A stretch of DNA of 64,000 nt, from positions 1 to 64,000 of the forward strand of contig NZ_JAALLN010000019.1 in the NCBI RefSeq assembly GCF_011751075.1. Direction: 5' to 3'. Both the position numbers and the translations under genes were made by a program. Shown here in pieces: positions 54,375 to 63,156 of the stretch (the stretch's first letter is position 1; each line of letters opens with the position of its first letter). The notes below the pieces were generated by a model. It made no database searches, was not told where the DNA came from, and was given only the letters and a program-made list of their open reading frames with translations. This DNA comes from Flavobacterium poyangense. GTDB lineage: Bacteria > Bacteroidota > Bacteroidia > Flavobacteriales > Flavobacteriaceae.

Positions 54375-54995
54375 ATGTTTACCAAAATGAAAAACATTGA
54401 TACGGCATTTAGATATGTGAGAGGTTTCACGATGCTTGTAATTGCAGGCTGCATCATAATAAGCTGCTATGCTGTCTATAAAAGTTTCCAGACAGTGAGC
54501 CTTATGCAGGATAAAGTATATATTCTGGCAAACGGCAAAGCGCTGGAAGCTTACGCTTCGGAAAGAAAAGATAATATTGCTGTTGAAGCAAGGGACCATG
54601 TGAAAACCTTTCACAAGTTTTTCTTTACCCTTGATCCTGATGATAAGGTCATTAAAACCAATATCACAAAAGCCTTATATCTGGCAGACGACAGTGCAAA
54701 ACGGATTTATGATGACCTGAAGGAAAACAATTTTTATTCGGGTATTATATCAGGAAATATCAGCCAGACAATTCAGATTGACAGTGTGAGTATTGATATC
54801 CGTGAATATCCCTACCGTTTTAGATGTTATGCCGGACAGAACATTATCCGTACTACCAGTATTTTAAAAAGAAGCCTGCTTACAGAAGGTGCGCTTCGCA
54901 ATGTATCAAGAAGCGATAATAATCCGCATGGTTTTCTTATCGAGCGGTTTAATACGATTGAAAACAAAGATCTTTCCGCAGAAACCAGAAAATAG
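54375..54995 (+). CDS. traK: TraK-type protein (VirB8-like)
   Basis: A 206-residue protein with one N-terminal membrane helix (GFTMLVIAGCIIISCYAVY) and a periplasmic domain with ARDHVKTFHKFFFTLDPDDKVI and REYPYRFRCYAGQNIIRTTSI, the TraK family core. It is a VirB8-like assembly factor. Confidence 0.9.
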   Translation: MFTKMKNIDTAFRYVRGFTMLVIAGCIIISCYAVYKSFQTVSLMQDKVYILANGKALEAYASERKDNIAVEARDHVKTFHKFFFTLDPDDKVIKTNITKALYLADDSAKRIYDDLKENNFYSGIISGNISQTIQIDSVSIDIREYPYRFRCYAGQNIIRTTSILKRSLLTEGALRNVSRSDNNPHGFLIERFNTIENKDLSAETRK

Positions 54996-55001
54996 AGATT
55001 T

Positions 55002-55253
55002 ATGAAATCCTTTTTTACAAGACAGACTGAGCCTTTTGTGTATCACAAGTATTATCTGCTATTGCAGAAAAGATGGGCAGAAAAAATGAAGAGAGTCACA
55101 AATGGGCTCTCTAAAACAAAACTGATCTGGGGACTTCTGTTCTTTACGGTTTTGACATCGGGTTATTTAATTTATAACCTGTATAGGACATTTTATAAAC
55201 AAGCTGAGGTTTCAACAGCTTCAAAAATTAAGACAATCAATTTAAAAAACTAA
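55002..55253 (+). CDS. traL: Small single-helix transfer protein (TraL position)
   Basis: An 83-residue protein with a basic cytoplasmic N-terminus, one membrane helix (LIWGLLFFTVLTSGYLIYNLY) and a short periplasmic tail. It sits exactly in the TraL slot between traK and traM, with 6 and 4 bp gaps. The assignment rests mainly on position and size. Confidence 0.65.
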   Translation: MKSFFTRQTEPFVYHKYYLLLQKRWAEKMKRVTNGLSKTKLIWGLLFFTVLTSGYLIYNLYRTFYKQAEVSTASKIKTINLKN

Positions 55254-55257
55254 AATT

Positions 55258-56547
55258 ATGCAAGAGAAAACATTATCTCCAAAGGAATCTAAAAAGAGAA
55301 AGATGCTTTTAATGCTGCCTCTTATAACATTTCCATTTCTCACATTCTTATTTTATTCATTAGGCGGCGGAAGAATGGAATCCAAGATGGCAGGGAACGA
55401 TGAAAGGAAAGGATTTAATTTTAATCTGCCACTGCCCAAATTTAAAGAAGATTCAGCATTGGATAAGATGAGCTATTACGATCAGGCGGCAGTTGATTCG
55501 ATAAAACTGCGAGAGCAGATGAAAAAAGATCCTAACTATATTGATAATAAAGTCTCGGAAGATAAAGCAGATTCTTTTTCCACAAGTGATTTTGAATCCC
55601 GCATGCTTCCAAAAAACAGATCAGCTTTTAATTCTCAGTCTTTTCAGGACCGCAATGAACAGAAAGTTTATGAGAAGCTGAGGGCTCTTGAAAAAGTAAT
55701 CAGTCAACCTGCTGTCTCTGCTTACGGTCAGGACATGAGGGAATTTGAAAATTACGGCACTTCTCGTGGAGAATCGGAAGAGATTAAAAAACTTGAAGGG
55801 CTAATGTCGACGATGAGCACACCCCAGGAACCTGATCCGGAACTTCAGCAGTTAGGCGGTATGCTGGAAAATATTTTGGATATACAGCATCCGCAGCGCG
55901 TGCAGGAAAGGCTTAAACAAACATCTGAGAGCAAAAAAGGCACAATATATTCAGTGCAGAAAAAAGAAGCAGAGAATAACATAAGCTCACTTCAGCGGAA
56001 TGCCGATTTGCAGACCTCTTTGAAAACAAATGAATTTTATTCTCTGGACGAAGCACAGCCTGCTGTAGAAATACAAAATTCTATTGAGGCAGTTGTGCAT
56101 CAGACGCAGACTATTGTCAATGGTTCGGTGGTTAAATTAAGACTTACGGATGATATTTTTCTTCAAGGAACAACTATACCCAGAAATACTTTTCTGTATG
56201 GTACGGCGGCTTTAAAAGGAGAGAGGCTGGAGGTAAAAATCACAAACATCCAGTACAATAATTCGATATTTCCCGTCGAGCTGGCAGTCTATGATATGGA
56301 CGGGATTGACGGCATCTATATCCCCGGAGCGATTAACAGGGATGTGGCTAAAGCATCAGCGGACAGATCCATTCAGACTCTCGGTCTTACCGGGATTTCG
56401 GATTCATGGGGAGCACAGGCCGCTGGTATGGGCATCGAGGCAGCCAAAAGTCTTATGAGCAAAAAGGTAAAACTCATAAAAGTGGTTGTAAAGGCGGGGT
56501 ATCAGGTGCTGCTGTATGATGAAAAGCAAAAGAATTTAAAACCTTAA
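55258..56547 (+). CDS. traM: TraM-type protein (VirB10-like)
   Basis: A 429-residue protein. An N-terminal membrane helix (MLLMLPLITFPFLTFLFYSL) is followed by a long Gln/Glu-rich linker. The C-terminal family domain has AVVHQTQTIVNGSVVKLRL, IPRNTFLYGTAALKGERL and MDGIDGIYIPGAINRD. It spans the envelope, linking inner- and outer-membrane parts of the T4SS. Confidence 0.92.
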   Translation: MQEKTLSPKESKKRKMLLMLPLITFPFLTFLFYSLGGGRMESKMAGNDERKGFNFNLPLPKFKEDSALDKMSYYDQAAVDSIKLREQMKKDPNYIDNKVSEDKADSFSTSDFESRMLPKNRSAFNSQSFQDRNEQKVYEKLRALEKVISQPAVSAYGQDMREFENYGTSRGESEEIKKLEGLMSTMSTPQEPDPELQQLGGMLENILDIQHPQRVQERLKQTSESKKGTIYSVQKKEAENNISSLQRNADLQTSLKTNEFYSLDEAQPAVEIQNSIEAVVHQTQTIVNGSVVKLRLTDDIFLQGTTIPRNTFLYGTAALKGERLEVKITNIQYNNSIFPVELAVYDMDGIDGIYIPGAINRDVAKASADRSIQTLGLTGISDSWGAQAAGMGIEAAKSLMSKKVKLIKVVVKAGYQVLLYDEKQKNLKP

Positions 56548-56559
56548 AAGAGAGAAAAT

Positions 56560-57423
56560 ATGAAAAGAGCGAATTATTTGTTTTTAATCAGCTTACTGCT
56601 GGTTTGTGTTTCAGTTAATCCACAGTCAAACGCAAAGGAAACTGCCTTTTACGAAGACCAGTATAAAAATCTACAAGTAGGTTTTTCTAAAACCACAAGC
56701 ATTATTTTTCCTTATACAATCAAGAGCATAGATAAAGGAAGCGCAGAAGTGCTTGTCCAGAAAGCAAAAGGAGTTGAGAATATACTACTTGTAAAAGCTG
56801 CTAAACAGCATTTCTTCCAGACCAATCTGACAGTTGTTACAACTGACGGGAAATTGTACGTTTTTGTACTGAATTATGATGAAACGTGCCCTGACTTAAA
56901 TTTTAAGGCTGAAAATGCAGTGGCTGCAAGCAGGGATGTGCTGTTTTCTTTAGAAAACGAAAATCAGAAAAGAATTGAACAGTGTGCTTTGGCTGCGTAT
57001 TCCAAAAAGAAAAAAATCAGTGGTCTAAAAAAATCAAAGTATCAGATCAGACTGGAGGTGAACGGGATCTTTATCCAGCAGGATGTTTTGTATCTGCGTG
57101 TTGTTTTTGAAAACAAATCAAAGATTAACTATGATATTGATCAGTTTCGTTTTTTTATCAGGGATAAGAGAAAATCAAAACGAACTGCCTCACAGGAAAT
57201 TGAATTGGAGCCTTTGTATGCAACTTCATCGTCTTCTGTAATTCCTTATAAATCTGAAATAATAAAAGTCTATGCGCTGGAGAAATTTACTATACCTGAG
57301 AATAAGTATCTAACGATTCAGATGATTGAAAAAAACGGCGGAAGACATTTGGAAGTAGATATAAATAATAATCTGACTGACCTGGTTTTTCCGATTTCCG
57401 AATTAAGCAGTGACACTTTTTAA
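56560..57423 (+). CDS. traN: TraN-type protein (VirB9-like)
   Basis: A 287-residue exported protein. QVGFSKTTSIIFPYTIKSID, GSAEVLVQKAKGVENILLVK and KYQIRLEVNGIFIQQDVLYLRVVFENKS are typical TraN blocks. It forms the outer-membrane-proximal part of the T4SS with TraM. The next gene begins 15 bp later but belongs to another family. Confidence 0.9.
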   Translation: MKRANYLFLISLLLVCVSVNPQSNAKETAFYEDQYKNLQVGFSKTTSIIFPYTIKSIDKGSAEVLVQKAKGVENILLVKAAKQHFFQTNLTVVTTDGKLYVFVLNYDETCPDLNFKAENAVAASRDVLFSLENENQKRIEQCALAAYSKKKKISGLKKSKYQIRLEVNGIFIQQDVLYLRVVFENKSKINYDIDQFRFFIRDKRKSKRTASQEIELEPLYATSSSSVIPYKSEIIKVYALEKFTIPENKYLTIQMIEKNGGRHLEVDINNNLTDLVFPISELSSDTF

Positions 57424-57438
57424 GCTTTAAAATAAATT

Positions 57439-58590
57439 ATGATAATCAATTTAGCTGACACTGAAATGATGCTGTCGTTTGCTGAGGAAATGGCTTATAA
57501 CGGCCATCGATTTGCTGCCTTTAATACAGATGAGGTGACTGATACCAACACAATTGAGTTTTTTAGAAACCCATTGGATGCGAAGGAGTACTGTCTGGTT
57601 ATGACCAATGATGTGAATTATTTTCAGAGCCTGCCGATTGAATCAGTTATCGACGACTTGCGAGCAGTTTTAAATAGCGGGGCAGATACTTCCGAAAATG
57701 AAGCAATAGAACTTACTGGATTTGCCAAAAGGGAAATAGATAGGAGAGAAATTTTAGAAAATAATTTAAATGAAAACGCAATGAATGAGAAAAATTTAGA
57801 TTACCTGAAAGACCAGTTAAAATATACTGGATTTGGAGAAACGTTCGATGCTGAACTGCGAGAGAACATAATGAAGGGAGATAAGGATTTTAAAATTATG
57901 CACACCGGCATTATGAACAATGGTCTGCCAAATAAGGATACCTTAACTGTAGAATTAAATTTCAAAAGGTCTGAGCAGACAGATATGTACTTTTTTAATT
58001 CCTATCATGTTAATCTTCAGAAAGAAGAAAACAAACCTGGTCTGGAACAGACCTTCTACATCAACAAAGACAGCGCCAGCATTACAATGAAAGAGGCTTA
58101 TAATTTGATGGAAGGCAGATCTGTCAATAAAGATCTTAAAAACAAAGAAGGGGAGAGCTATAATTGCTGGCTGAAAATCGACTTTAAACAATCTGACAAT
58201 GGGAATTTTAAGCTGAACCAATACCATCAGAATTATGGGTATGATTTGGAAGCAAGTCTGGCAAAACATTCAATCAAAGAGCTCAATACTCCGCAGTATA
58301 AAGAAGACCTTTTAAATTCCCTTAAAAAAGGAAACCTTCAGTCGGCGACTTTTGTTGTCGGCGGTACTGAAAGTAAAATGTTTGTGGAGGCAAATCCCCA
58401 GTTTAAGACTGTTAATGTTTATGATGAAAATTTACAAAGAATTAATCATCGAGAGAGCAAGGAAGAAAAAAAGGCTGAATCTCAAAAAGAATCAGTATCT
58501 AAAGATCAAAAAAAAAATCTAGATTCTGATGAAGGTGATTCAGGGAGGAAAGATAATAAAGTAAAGAAAAGAAAAACTCCTTCACTTTAA
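57439..58590 (+). CDS. Conserved Bacteroidota ICE protein, DUF3945/DUF4099-like
   Basis: A 383-residue soluble protein. The central part (NLDYLKDQLKYTGFGETFDAE...MHTGIMNNGLPNKDTLTVEL) and the later TFVVGGTESKMFVEANPQFKTVNVYDENLQRI resemble the repeated units of DUF3945/DUF4099-type proteins on Bacteroidota conjugative elements. The C-terminus is highly charged and Lys-rich. Function is unknown; a link with DNA processing or topoisomerase-type partners is possible. The domain naming is tentative. Confidence 0.6.
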   Translation: MIINLADTEMMLSFAEEMAYNGHRFAAFNTDEVTDTNTIEFFRNPLDAKEYCLVMTNDVNYFQSLPIESVIDDLRAVLNSGADTSENEAIELTGFAKREIDRREILENNLNENAMNEKNLDYLKDQLKYTGFGETFDAELRENIMKGDKDFKIMHTGIMNNGLPNKDTLTVELNFKRSEQTDMYFFNSYHVNLQKEENKPGLEQTFYINKDSASITMKEAYNLMEGRSVNKDLKNKEGESYNCWLKIDFKQSDNGNFKLNQYHQNYGYDLEASLAKHSIKELNTPQYKEDLLNSLKKGNLQSATFVVGGTESKMFVEANPQFKTVNVYDENLQRINHRESKEEKKAESQKESVSKDQKKNLDSDEGDSGRKDNKVKKRKTPSL

Positions 58591-58595
58591 AAGTT

Positions 58596-58898
58596 ATGGA
58601 AAAATTAAAGCCTTTATCGGATTTTTTCACCGCAATAGAGACTGATTACCGGATTAGTCCGATGCATATTGCCATTTATGCAGCTCTATTACAATTTAGA
58701 TCCGTTAAGGGCTTTATTAATCCAATTTTTGTCTTTAGCTCGGAGATTATTGTTATTGCTAAAGTTTCTTCAGCAAATACGTATCATAAATGTGTCCAAG
58801 AGCTTCATCAGTATGGATACATAAAGTATAGACCATCTTTTAAAAAAAATCGTGGAAGTGAAGTATATTTTTTGTTTTCAGCTGATGCGGACATCTAA
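58596..58898 (+). CDS. Small winged-helix protein, paralogue 1
   Basis: A 100-residue protein with a helix-turn-helix/winged pattern: ISPMHIAIYAALLQF...EIIVIAKVSSANTYHKCVQELHQYGYIKYRPSF. The same ending occurs in the gene at 59232-59516, so the two are paralogues placed around an excisionase-type gene. A role in replication start or control of excision is possible. Confidence 0.65.
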   Translation: MEKLKPLSDFFTAIETDYRISPMHIAIYAALLQFRSVKGFINPIFVFSSEIIVIAKVSSANTYHKCVQELHQYGYIKYRPSFKKNRGSEVYFLFSADADI

Positions 58899-58933
58899 AG
58901 ATTCTGCAATTAATAATTTTATGAAATTGTACT

Positions 58934-59209
58934 ATGAATGAAATTGTAACCAAGGAAGATCTGAGACAGTTTGGTCTTCTTCTAGTAGATAAGATACAAG
59001 CTGTATTTTATGAAATGAATTACAGACAGAAAGGACCTTTGGAACCTGAATGGCTTAAAAGCAAGGCAGTGAGAAAACTGCTTGATATTTCAGCAGGTTC
59101 GATACAGAATCTTAGAACAAGCCAAAAAGTCCGTTTCAAAAAAGTTCTTGGCTCGTACTACTACAATAAAGAAGATCTTCAAAAACTATTTGATGATGAT
59201 AAACACTAA
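58934..59209 (+). CDS. Excisionase-like helix-turn-helix protein
   Basis: A 91-residue protein with EWLKSKAVRKLLDISAGSIQNLRTSQKVRFKKVLGSYYYNKEDLQKLF, the MerR-like HTH_17 form of Bacteroidota excisionase-type proteins. It lies 350 bp from the convergent integrase gene, between two small winged-helix paralogues. An excision role is likely but unproven. Confidence 0.8.
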   Translation: MNEIVTKEDLRQFGLLLVDKIQAVFYEMNYRQKGPLEPEWLKSKAVRKLLDISAGSIQNLRTSQKVRFKKVLGSYYYNKEDLQKLFDDDKH

Positions 59210-59231
59210 AAGATTAAAAGAAAGCTATATA

Positions 59232-59516
59232 ATGAGTTATCTGTCAATGTATAGTAATGATCCTAAACTAAATGTCTGGCATCTTTCAATTTTGACAGCA
59301 ATATTGGGATTAGGCTATAGACAGGGACAAAGAAGAAGGATTAAAGTCAGCCGCAGTAAAATTATGGAGCTGTCACATGTGAATACGTTACCGACTTATC
59401 ATAAGTATTTTAAACAGCTTCAGGATTTAGGATACATTAAGTACACCCCATCTTATCATCCAGGATATAAAAGCGAAGTTAAGTTGTGTAAAAAGAGGCT
59501 ATCTCAAAATATTTGA
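59232..59516 (+). CDS. Small winged-helix protein, paralogue 2
   Basis: A 94-residue protein from the ATG at 59232; ATGs at 59193 or 59196 would overlap the preceding gene by about 15 bp. It has LNVWHLSILTAILGLGYRQGQ and SHVNTLPTYHKYFKQLQDLGYIKYTPSYHPGYKSEVKL, matching the protein encoded at 58596. Its stop lies inside a strong terminator hairpin. Confidence 0.65.
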   Translation: MSYLSMYSNDPKLNVWHLSILTAILGLGYRQGQRRRIKVSRSKIMELSHVNTLPTYHKYFKQLQDLGYIKYTPSYHPGYKSEVKLCKKRLSQNI

Positions 59517-59529
59517 GATAGCCTCTTTT
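59491..59529. terminator. Bidirectional terminator
   Basis: Perfect 18-bp arms aaaagaggctatctcaaa (59491-59508) and their complement (59512-59529). A-rich and T-rich ends let it act on both strands. It ends the transfer/small-DNA-binding transcript and faces the integrase gene end at 59558. Confidence 0.9.
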
Positions 59530-59557
59530 AAGTTTAAAGATATTTTAAAATTATTTA

Positions 59558-60865
59558 TCACGAAGAAATGTTGTATTTCTTTTTGATTGCCTGAATTTCC
59601 TTTTCGAGCCTGCTGAGAACCGCCAAATCAGGCTTAGACATTTTGGACCCAGTTTTATTGAGTTTTTTATTGAGAATAGACATTTCACGCCCGATTGTGG
59701 CCTGCTCAGTTATAGCATATGCCTCAGTCTGTTTTACCGATGCATGACCCAGCAGTTCTTTAACTACATTAATAGGGACGTTGTTATTTAATGTCACAGT
59801 GCTTCCGAAAGTACGGCGTGCCATATGCGTGTTTAATGTAAAAGGAAAGCCGCACAAGACTGCCACCTCTTTTAGATACTCATTCATTTTCTGGTTGGAT
59901 GAAACAGGAAGCACGGTTCCACGCTGGATACACAGCGGGTGCTCTTTATATTTTTCAACTATTTTCAGTGCCTGGGGAAGAAGAGGGACATTAAATGATG
60001 AGTTTGTTTTCTGTCTTTCGGACATAATCCATAGATTTCCATCAATGCCTTCTTTGATATCAGTTTTCTTTAATTGATAAGCGTCTATGTAAGCCAGGCC
60101 AGTGTAGCATTGGAAGACAAATACATCCCTTACGACATTGAGCCTGTCAGTTGTGAAATAATGACTTTCAAGTTCGTACAATTCCTGTGCGGTGAGTGGT
60201 TTTTTTACCAGTTTTGTTTTACGTCCCTTAAAGTTCTTAAATGGGTCCTTGGTGATTAACTCCTTATCAATGGCGCGGATTACAATCTTTTTGAAATTTG
60301 CAATATACTTTAGGGTGGTGTTGTTGCTGCAGTCGCGTACAGTTCTAAGGTAAAATTCGAAGTCCTTTACAAACTCGAGATTCAAATCCGCAAATTCAAG
60401 ATCGTGCTTTTTAAGCTTGAATTTTATAAACGCAGTCAAATGGTTTTTAGTAATGGTAAACCGGTCAAGGGTGCCTTTTGCATAGCCTTTTCCAAGAAGC
60501 GCCTCCATTTCATCATTATGCTTTTGAAATTCTTCGAGCACCTTAATCTTTGGCGCTGTCCTTCCCAGAACCTCGTCCATAATTTTCTCAGCGGTTATGG
60601 TTTTGCCGCTGTACATCATTTCGGTTTTGATTTCATTGATTTTTAAAGTCAGCGAATCCAAAAAAAAGTTCAGCGACTTTGCATCTTCCTTTGAGCCGAC
60701 CGCTCTTTCGAACCTTTGATCCCATCGTGTATTATCCCATTTTCTCTTAGTCGAGCTTTCCTTACGGATACCGTCAACAGTTATTCTGAAATATACGATC
60801 CATTCTTTACTTTCTATTTTGGGTCTTTTTAAAAAGAATCCCAAACCAAAACTGCTTTCCAACAT
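59558..60865 (-). CDS. int: Tyrosine-type site-specific integrase
   Basis: A 435-residue tyrosine recombinase. The arm-binding N-terminus (about 1-90) is followed by a SAM-like core-binding domain (about 110-220). The catalytic domain has FQCYTGLAYIDAYQLKKTDI, NTHMARRTFGSTVTL (HxxR) and LLGHASVKQTEAYA (His and Tyr). The first conserved Arg is replaced in TGLAYID, as in many Bacteroidota integrases including the CTnDOT group. The C-terminal extension after Tyr is long (about 60 residues). It lies 290 bp from tRNA-Tyr and should drive insertion and excision of the whole element. Confidence 0.93.
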   Translation of the reverse strand: MLESSFGLGFFLKRPKIESKEWIVYFRITVDGIRKESSTKRKWDNTRWDQRFERAVGSKEDAKSLNFFLDSLTLKINEIKTEMMYSGKTITAEKIMDEVLGRTAPKIKVLEEFQKHNDEMEALLGKGYAKGTLDRFTITKNHLTAFIKFKLKKHDLEFADLNLEFVKDFEFYLRTVRDCSNNTTLKYIANFKKIVIRAIDKELITKDPFKNFKGRKTKLVKKPLTAQELYELESHYFTTDRLNVVRDVFVFQCYTGLAYIDAYQLKKTDIKEGIDGNLWIMSERQKTNSSFNVPLLPQALKIVEKYKEHPLCIQRGTVLPVSSNQKMNEYLKEVAVLCGFPFTLNTHMARRTFGSTVTLNNNVPINVVKELLGHASVKQTEAYAITEQATIGREMSILNKKLNKTGSKMSKPDLAVLSRLEKEIQAIKKKYNISS

Positions 60866-61024
60866 AATCCTACTTTTTAAATTAATAAATGTAGAATAAT
60901 ATTACTGCCAAATCAAGTCGTTAATCTCGTTAACCCCTATGGTATAAGGGATTTTTGCTATTTCTGGTGCACTTTTCAACGCGCCGGAAAGTGCACCGAT
61001 TCTGCACCTTTAATTTTGTGAGGA

Positions 61025-61129
61025 TTTATAAATATTGAAAACAGGCCTAAAATAAAAAAAACCTGCAAATCCTTGAATTTGCAGGTCTTCAGACATTTTT
61101 TGTGGCTTTTTGAAAAGATTGAAAACTTT
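61025..61129. other. Candidate right attachment region (attR)
   Basis: Shares with 5975-6069, in order, a 17-bp identity (61025-61041), a 17-bp stretch entering the hairpin acctgcaaat/atttgcaggt (61061-61086), and ttgaaaacttt (61119-61129). The last ends 28 bp from the tRNA-Tyr 3' end. Similarity continues more weakly to the tRNA end. The integrase gene lies on the inner side. I infer that the element supplies this flank and thereby a new terminator for the tRNA. Confidence 0.55.
61053..61086 (-). terminator. Terminator of tRNA-Tyr
   Basis: Ten-base perfect arms (61061-61070 and 61077-61086), followed on the minus strand by eight T. It lies about 70 bp after the tRNA 3' end. Confidence 0.8.
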
Positions 61130-61156
61130 AAGTTTTCCGCCTTTTAGGCCTTTCCG

Positions 61157-61237
61157 TGGGGAGAGCAGGATTCGAACCTGCGAAGTTCACACAGCAGATT
61201 TACAGTCTGCCCTCGTTGGCCGCTTGAGTATCTCCCC
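61157..61237 (-). tRNA. tRNA-Tyr (GTA)
   Basis: 81 bases on the minus strand with a 7-bp acceptor stem GGGGAGA/TCTCCCC and discriminator A. The anticodon arm GCAGA-CTGTAAA-TCTGC has anticodon GTA. A long variable arm, as in bacterial tRNA-Tyr, precedes the T arm GCAGG-TTCGAAT-CCTGC. CCA is not encoded. It is complete, so integration left it functional. Confidence 0.95.
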
Positions 61238-61943
61238 GAAGCTTGTATTGTTGCGCTTTGTTGTGCTAAGCGGTTGCAAATATAGCAATGTTTTTCATGT
61301 TTGCAAACAAAAATCTTCCGCTTTTGCAAGAATCTTTTCATATGGTTTTGGAATGGGACTTCCTTATATACTGAACACTCTGAAGAACAGTTGTTTTAGC
61401 GATAGGATTTAGGATTCTGTAAATTTGCATTATTACACTTAGGTTTGTTATAAGAGATGGAAAATGATATAAATTTAAAGTTTTTGTGAGGCCGGCTAAA
61501 TGAAAAGGGGAGGATATGATTGTAAAAAGGCGTTGTAAATGTAGGATCAAATTTTCTTGAGATTAAAAGTGATTTCTTTTTTCTTTTTTTGCATACGACC
61601 TTTGATCTTACTTTTTATAGTATCATAACTTTTGCCCTAAGTCAATTTTTAAAGAGGTTGTGTTACGATGTCATCACATAATTGAAAAACAAAATTCTAA
61701 GTTTAAACATTGTATATAATACCTGAATTTGTTTTGTATGGATATAAATATGCTAGTAAGAAAATCGCTGAATATGCCTCCGGTTAATTGCGTTAAAATT
61801 GAAGTTAATCTGGAAAGTTGCTTTGTGTCGTTTATTAGAAAGTATAAAAAACATTTTTTGACAGAGAGATATCAATTGATTACAAAGTACCACAGTTTGT
61901 TTTTGAAGAAGTAAAGGTGAATGTAAAATAACATTTACCGGCT
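61238..61943. other. Spacer with one doubtful small frame
   Basis: About 700 bp between tRNA-Tyr and a surface-protein gene. A plus-strand frame at 61738-61914 (58 codons, MDINMLVRKSLNMPPVNCVK...) has no family and an uncertain start. I do not treat it as established. Otherwise nothing is seen except the tRNA promoter region. Confidence 0.4.
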
Positions 61944-62486
61944 TTAAAATCCTAAGGCTGAAAATGAAACTAACCTACCATCACTTATTCTTTTAGGAGA
62001 GCTATCGGAAACCCAAATTTGAATTTTATTTAGACTAACACCATCAATACCCGTATTATCAATAACGCTTGCATACGGAAAAGATACTACATCTTTATAT
62101 TCATAATGTAAATAATGCATGGTAGAGACAGCCGGTATTTTAGAGAATGGAGTATTTATAGTTATCAATGCTGTTCCGGCACTTAAATGTCTGACAGTCC
62201 AATCGCCAGACCCCGGATTCATGATAGAGATGTTATTACTATCAAACCTAATTAATCCCCAAACGTGTCTTACGGTTGATATAGGACTTTTTTTAATTGT
62301 ACCTGTTTTATCTATATACAATGCCAGATCTTCTGCCAAAGCATTAGACACATTTCTTATTTTTAAAGTTCCATTCACATCTAGTGTTTCTGTTGGGCTA
62401 TCAGTGTTAATTCCAACTTTTCCGGTTTCTTGCGAAAATGCAGTAAATGAAAGCATGGATAGAAAAATAAAAACTGTTTTTTTCAT
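61944..62486 (-). CDS. Exported hypothetical surface protein
   Basis: A 180-residue protein with signal MKKTVFIFLSMLSFTAFSQ, then KVGINTDSPTETLDVNGTLKIRN, the N-terminal phrase of many Bacteroidota surface or tail-like proteins. The remaining 130 residues are beta-rich with no named domain. The start is taken at the signal peptide Met; an upstream in-frame ATG adds 16 residues of poor quality. Confidence 0.7.
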   Translation of the reverse strand: MKKTVFIFLSMLSFTAFSQETGKVGINTDSPTETLDVNGTLKIRNVSNALAEDLALYIDKTGTIKKSPISTVRHVWGLIRFDSNNISIMNPGSGDWTVRHLSAGTALITINTPFSKIPAVSTMHYLHYEYKDVVSFPYASVIDNTGIDGVSLNKIQIWVSDSSPKRISDGRLVSFSALGF

Positions 62487-63156
62487 GTGATAATTTTTAA
62501 AGTTTTTTTTGTAAGATTTGGAACCGCAAAACAAATGCTAAATGATTTAAGTACAAAATCATAAACCACGCATTTCTACTCACATATAAAAAGCACCATC
62601 GTTTTTTTTAGTTGATAAGCATCGAAATAAACCATTTCAGTTTAAGCATTATAGTATTGCTTTAGTTATGTTGTTATAATTTTTGCGCAGGAATAAGGTT
62701 TTTAGAGTAAAATGGTATCTTCTGAATTTTTGCTTTGTTGAATAGAATGTAGAGATTGTTTTTGTGTAATGACCTTTACACGTAGTCTTTTTCTATAGTA
62801 AAAAGAGAGAGTAATTCTAAAATTATGTAATTTTATAGTTTCTTTAATACATAAGGGGTTGTGTTTAGTTGTTTTATAATGAGTCTTTTAGGTGCTGTTT
62901 TTTGCTAAATGCGTATTATCGAGTAGTATTATTTTTTTATTTTTTTATTTATGTCATTTTCTTTGCCGAACTAAATTTTAACTATCGAATATCGATTGTA
63001 TGTTATACGATCTAAAAGAGAAGTTATCGTTAAAGAGCTTCAAATTAGAAATAAAATGAGTGAAGTTGAGTAAGTTGTAAAAACGACTTTTTCGTAAAAA
63101 TTTGCTACACTCGAATGATTTGTTAGCAACTTAAATTAATTTTAATAAATAGTATT
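62487..63156. other. Gene-free spacer
   Basis: About 670 bp of AT-rich DNA between two divergent genes. No gene, terminator or notable repeat was seen; promoters for both sides must lie here. Confidence 0.5.

Larger units (their letters stand above)
6059..61129. mobile_element. Integrative and conjugative element next to tRNA-Tyr
   Basis: About 55 kb between two related sequences. It holds a tyrosine integrase against tRNA-Tyr, a relaxase with accessory protein, a coupling protein, a Bacteroidetes-type T4SS set (TraE, F, G, J, K, M, N-like and others), PcfJ/PcfK, RadC and SSB. Cargo sits between these modules: two defence-like islands and a SusC/SusD-peptidase set. The borders rest on imperfect direct repeats with an 11-bp core, so they may be off by up to about 100 bp. 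All essential transfer classes are present and intact, so the element could be self-transmissible. No dedicated replication initiator was recognised. Confidence 0.75.

Noticed and set aside
61738..61914. 58-codon plus-strand frame beginning MDINMLVRKSLN
   Set aside because: No recognisable relative, weak start context and AT-driven composition; mentioned only in the spacer entry.
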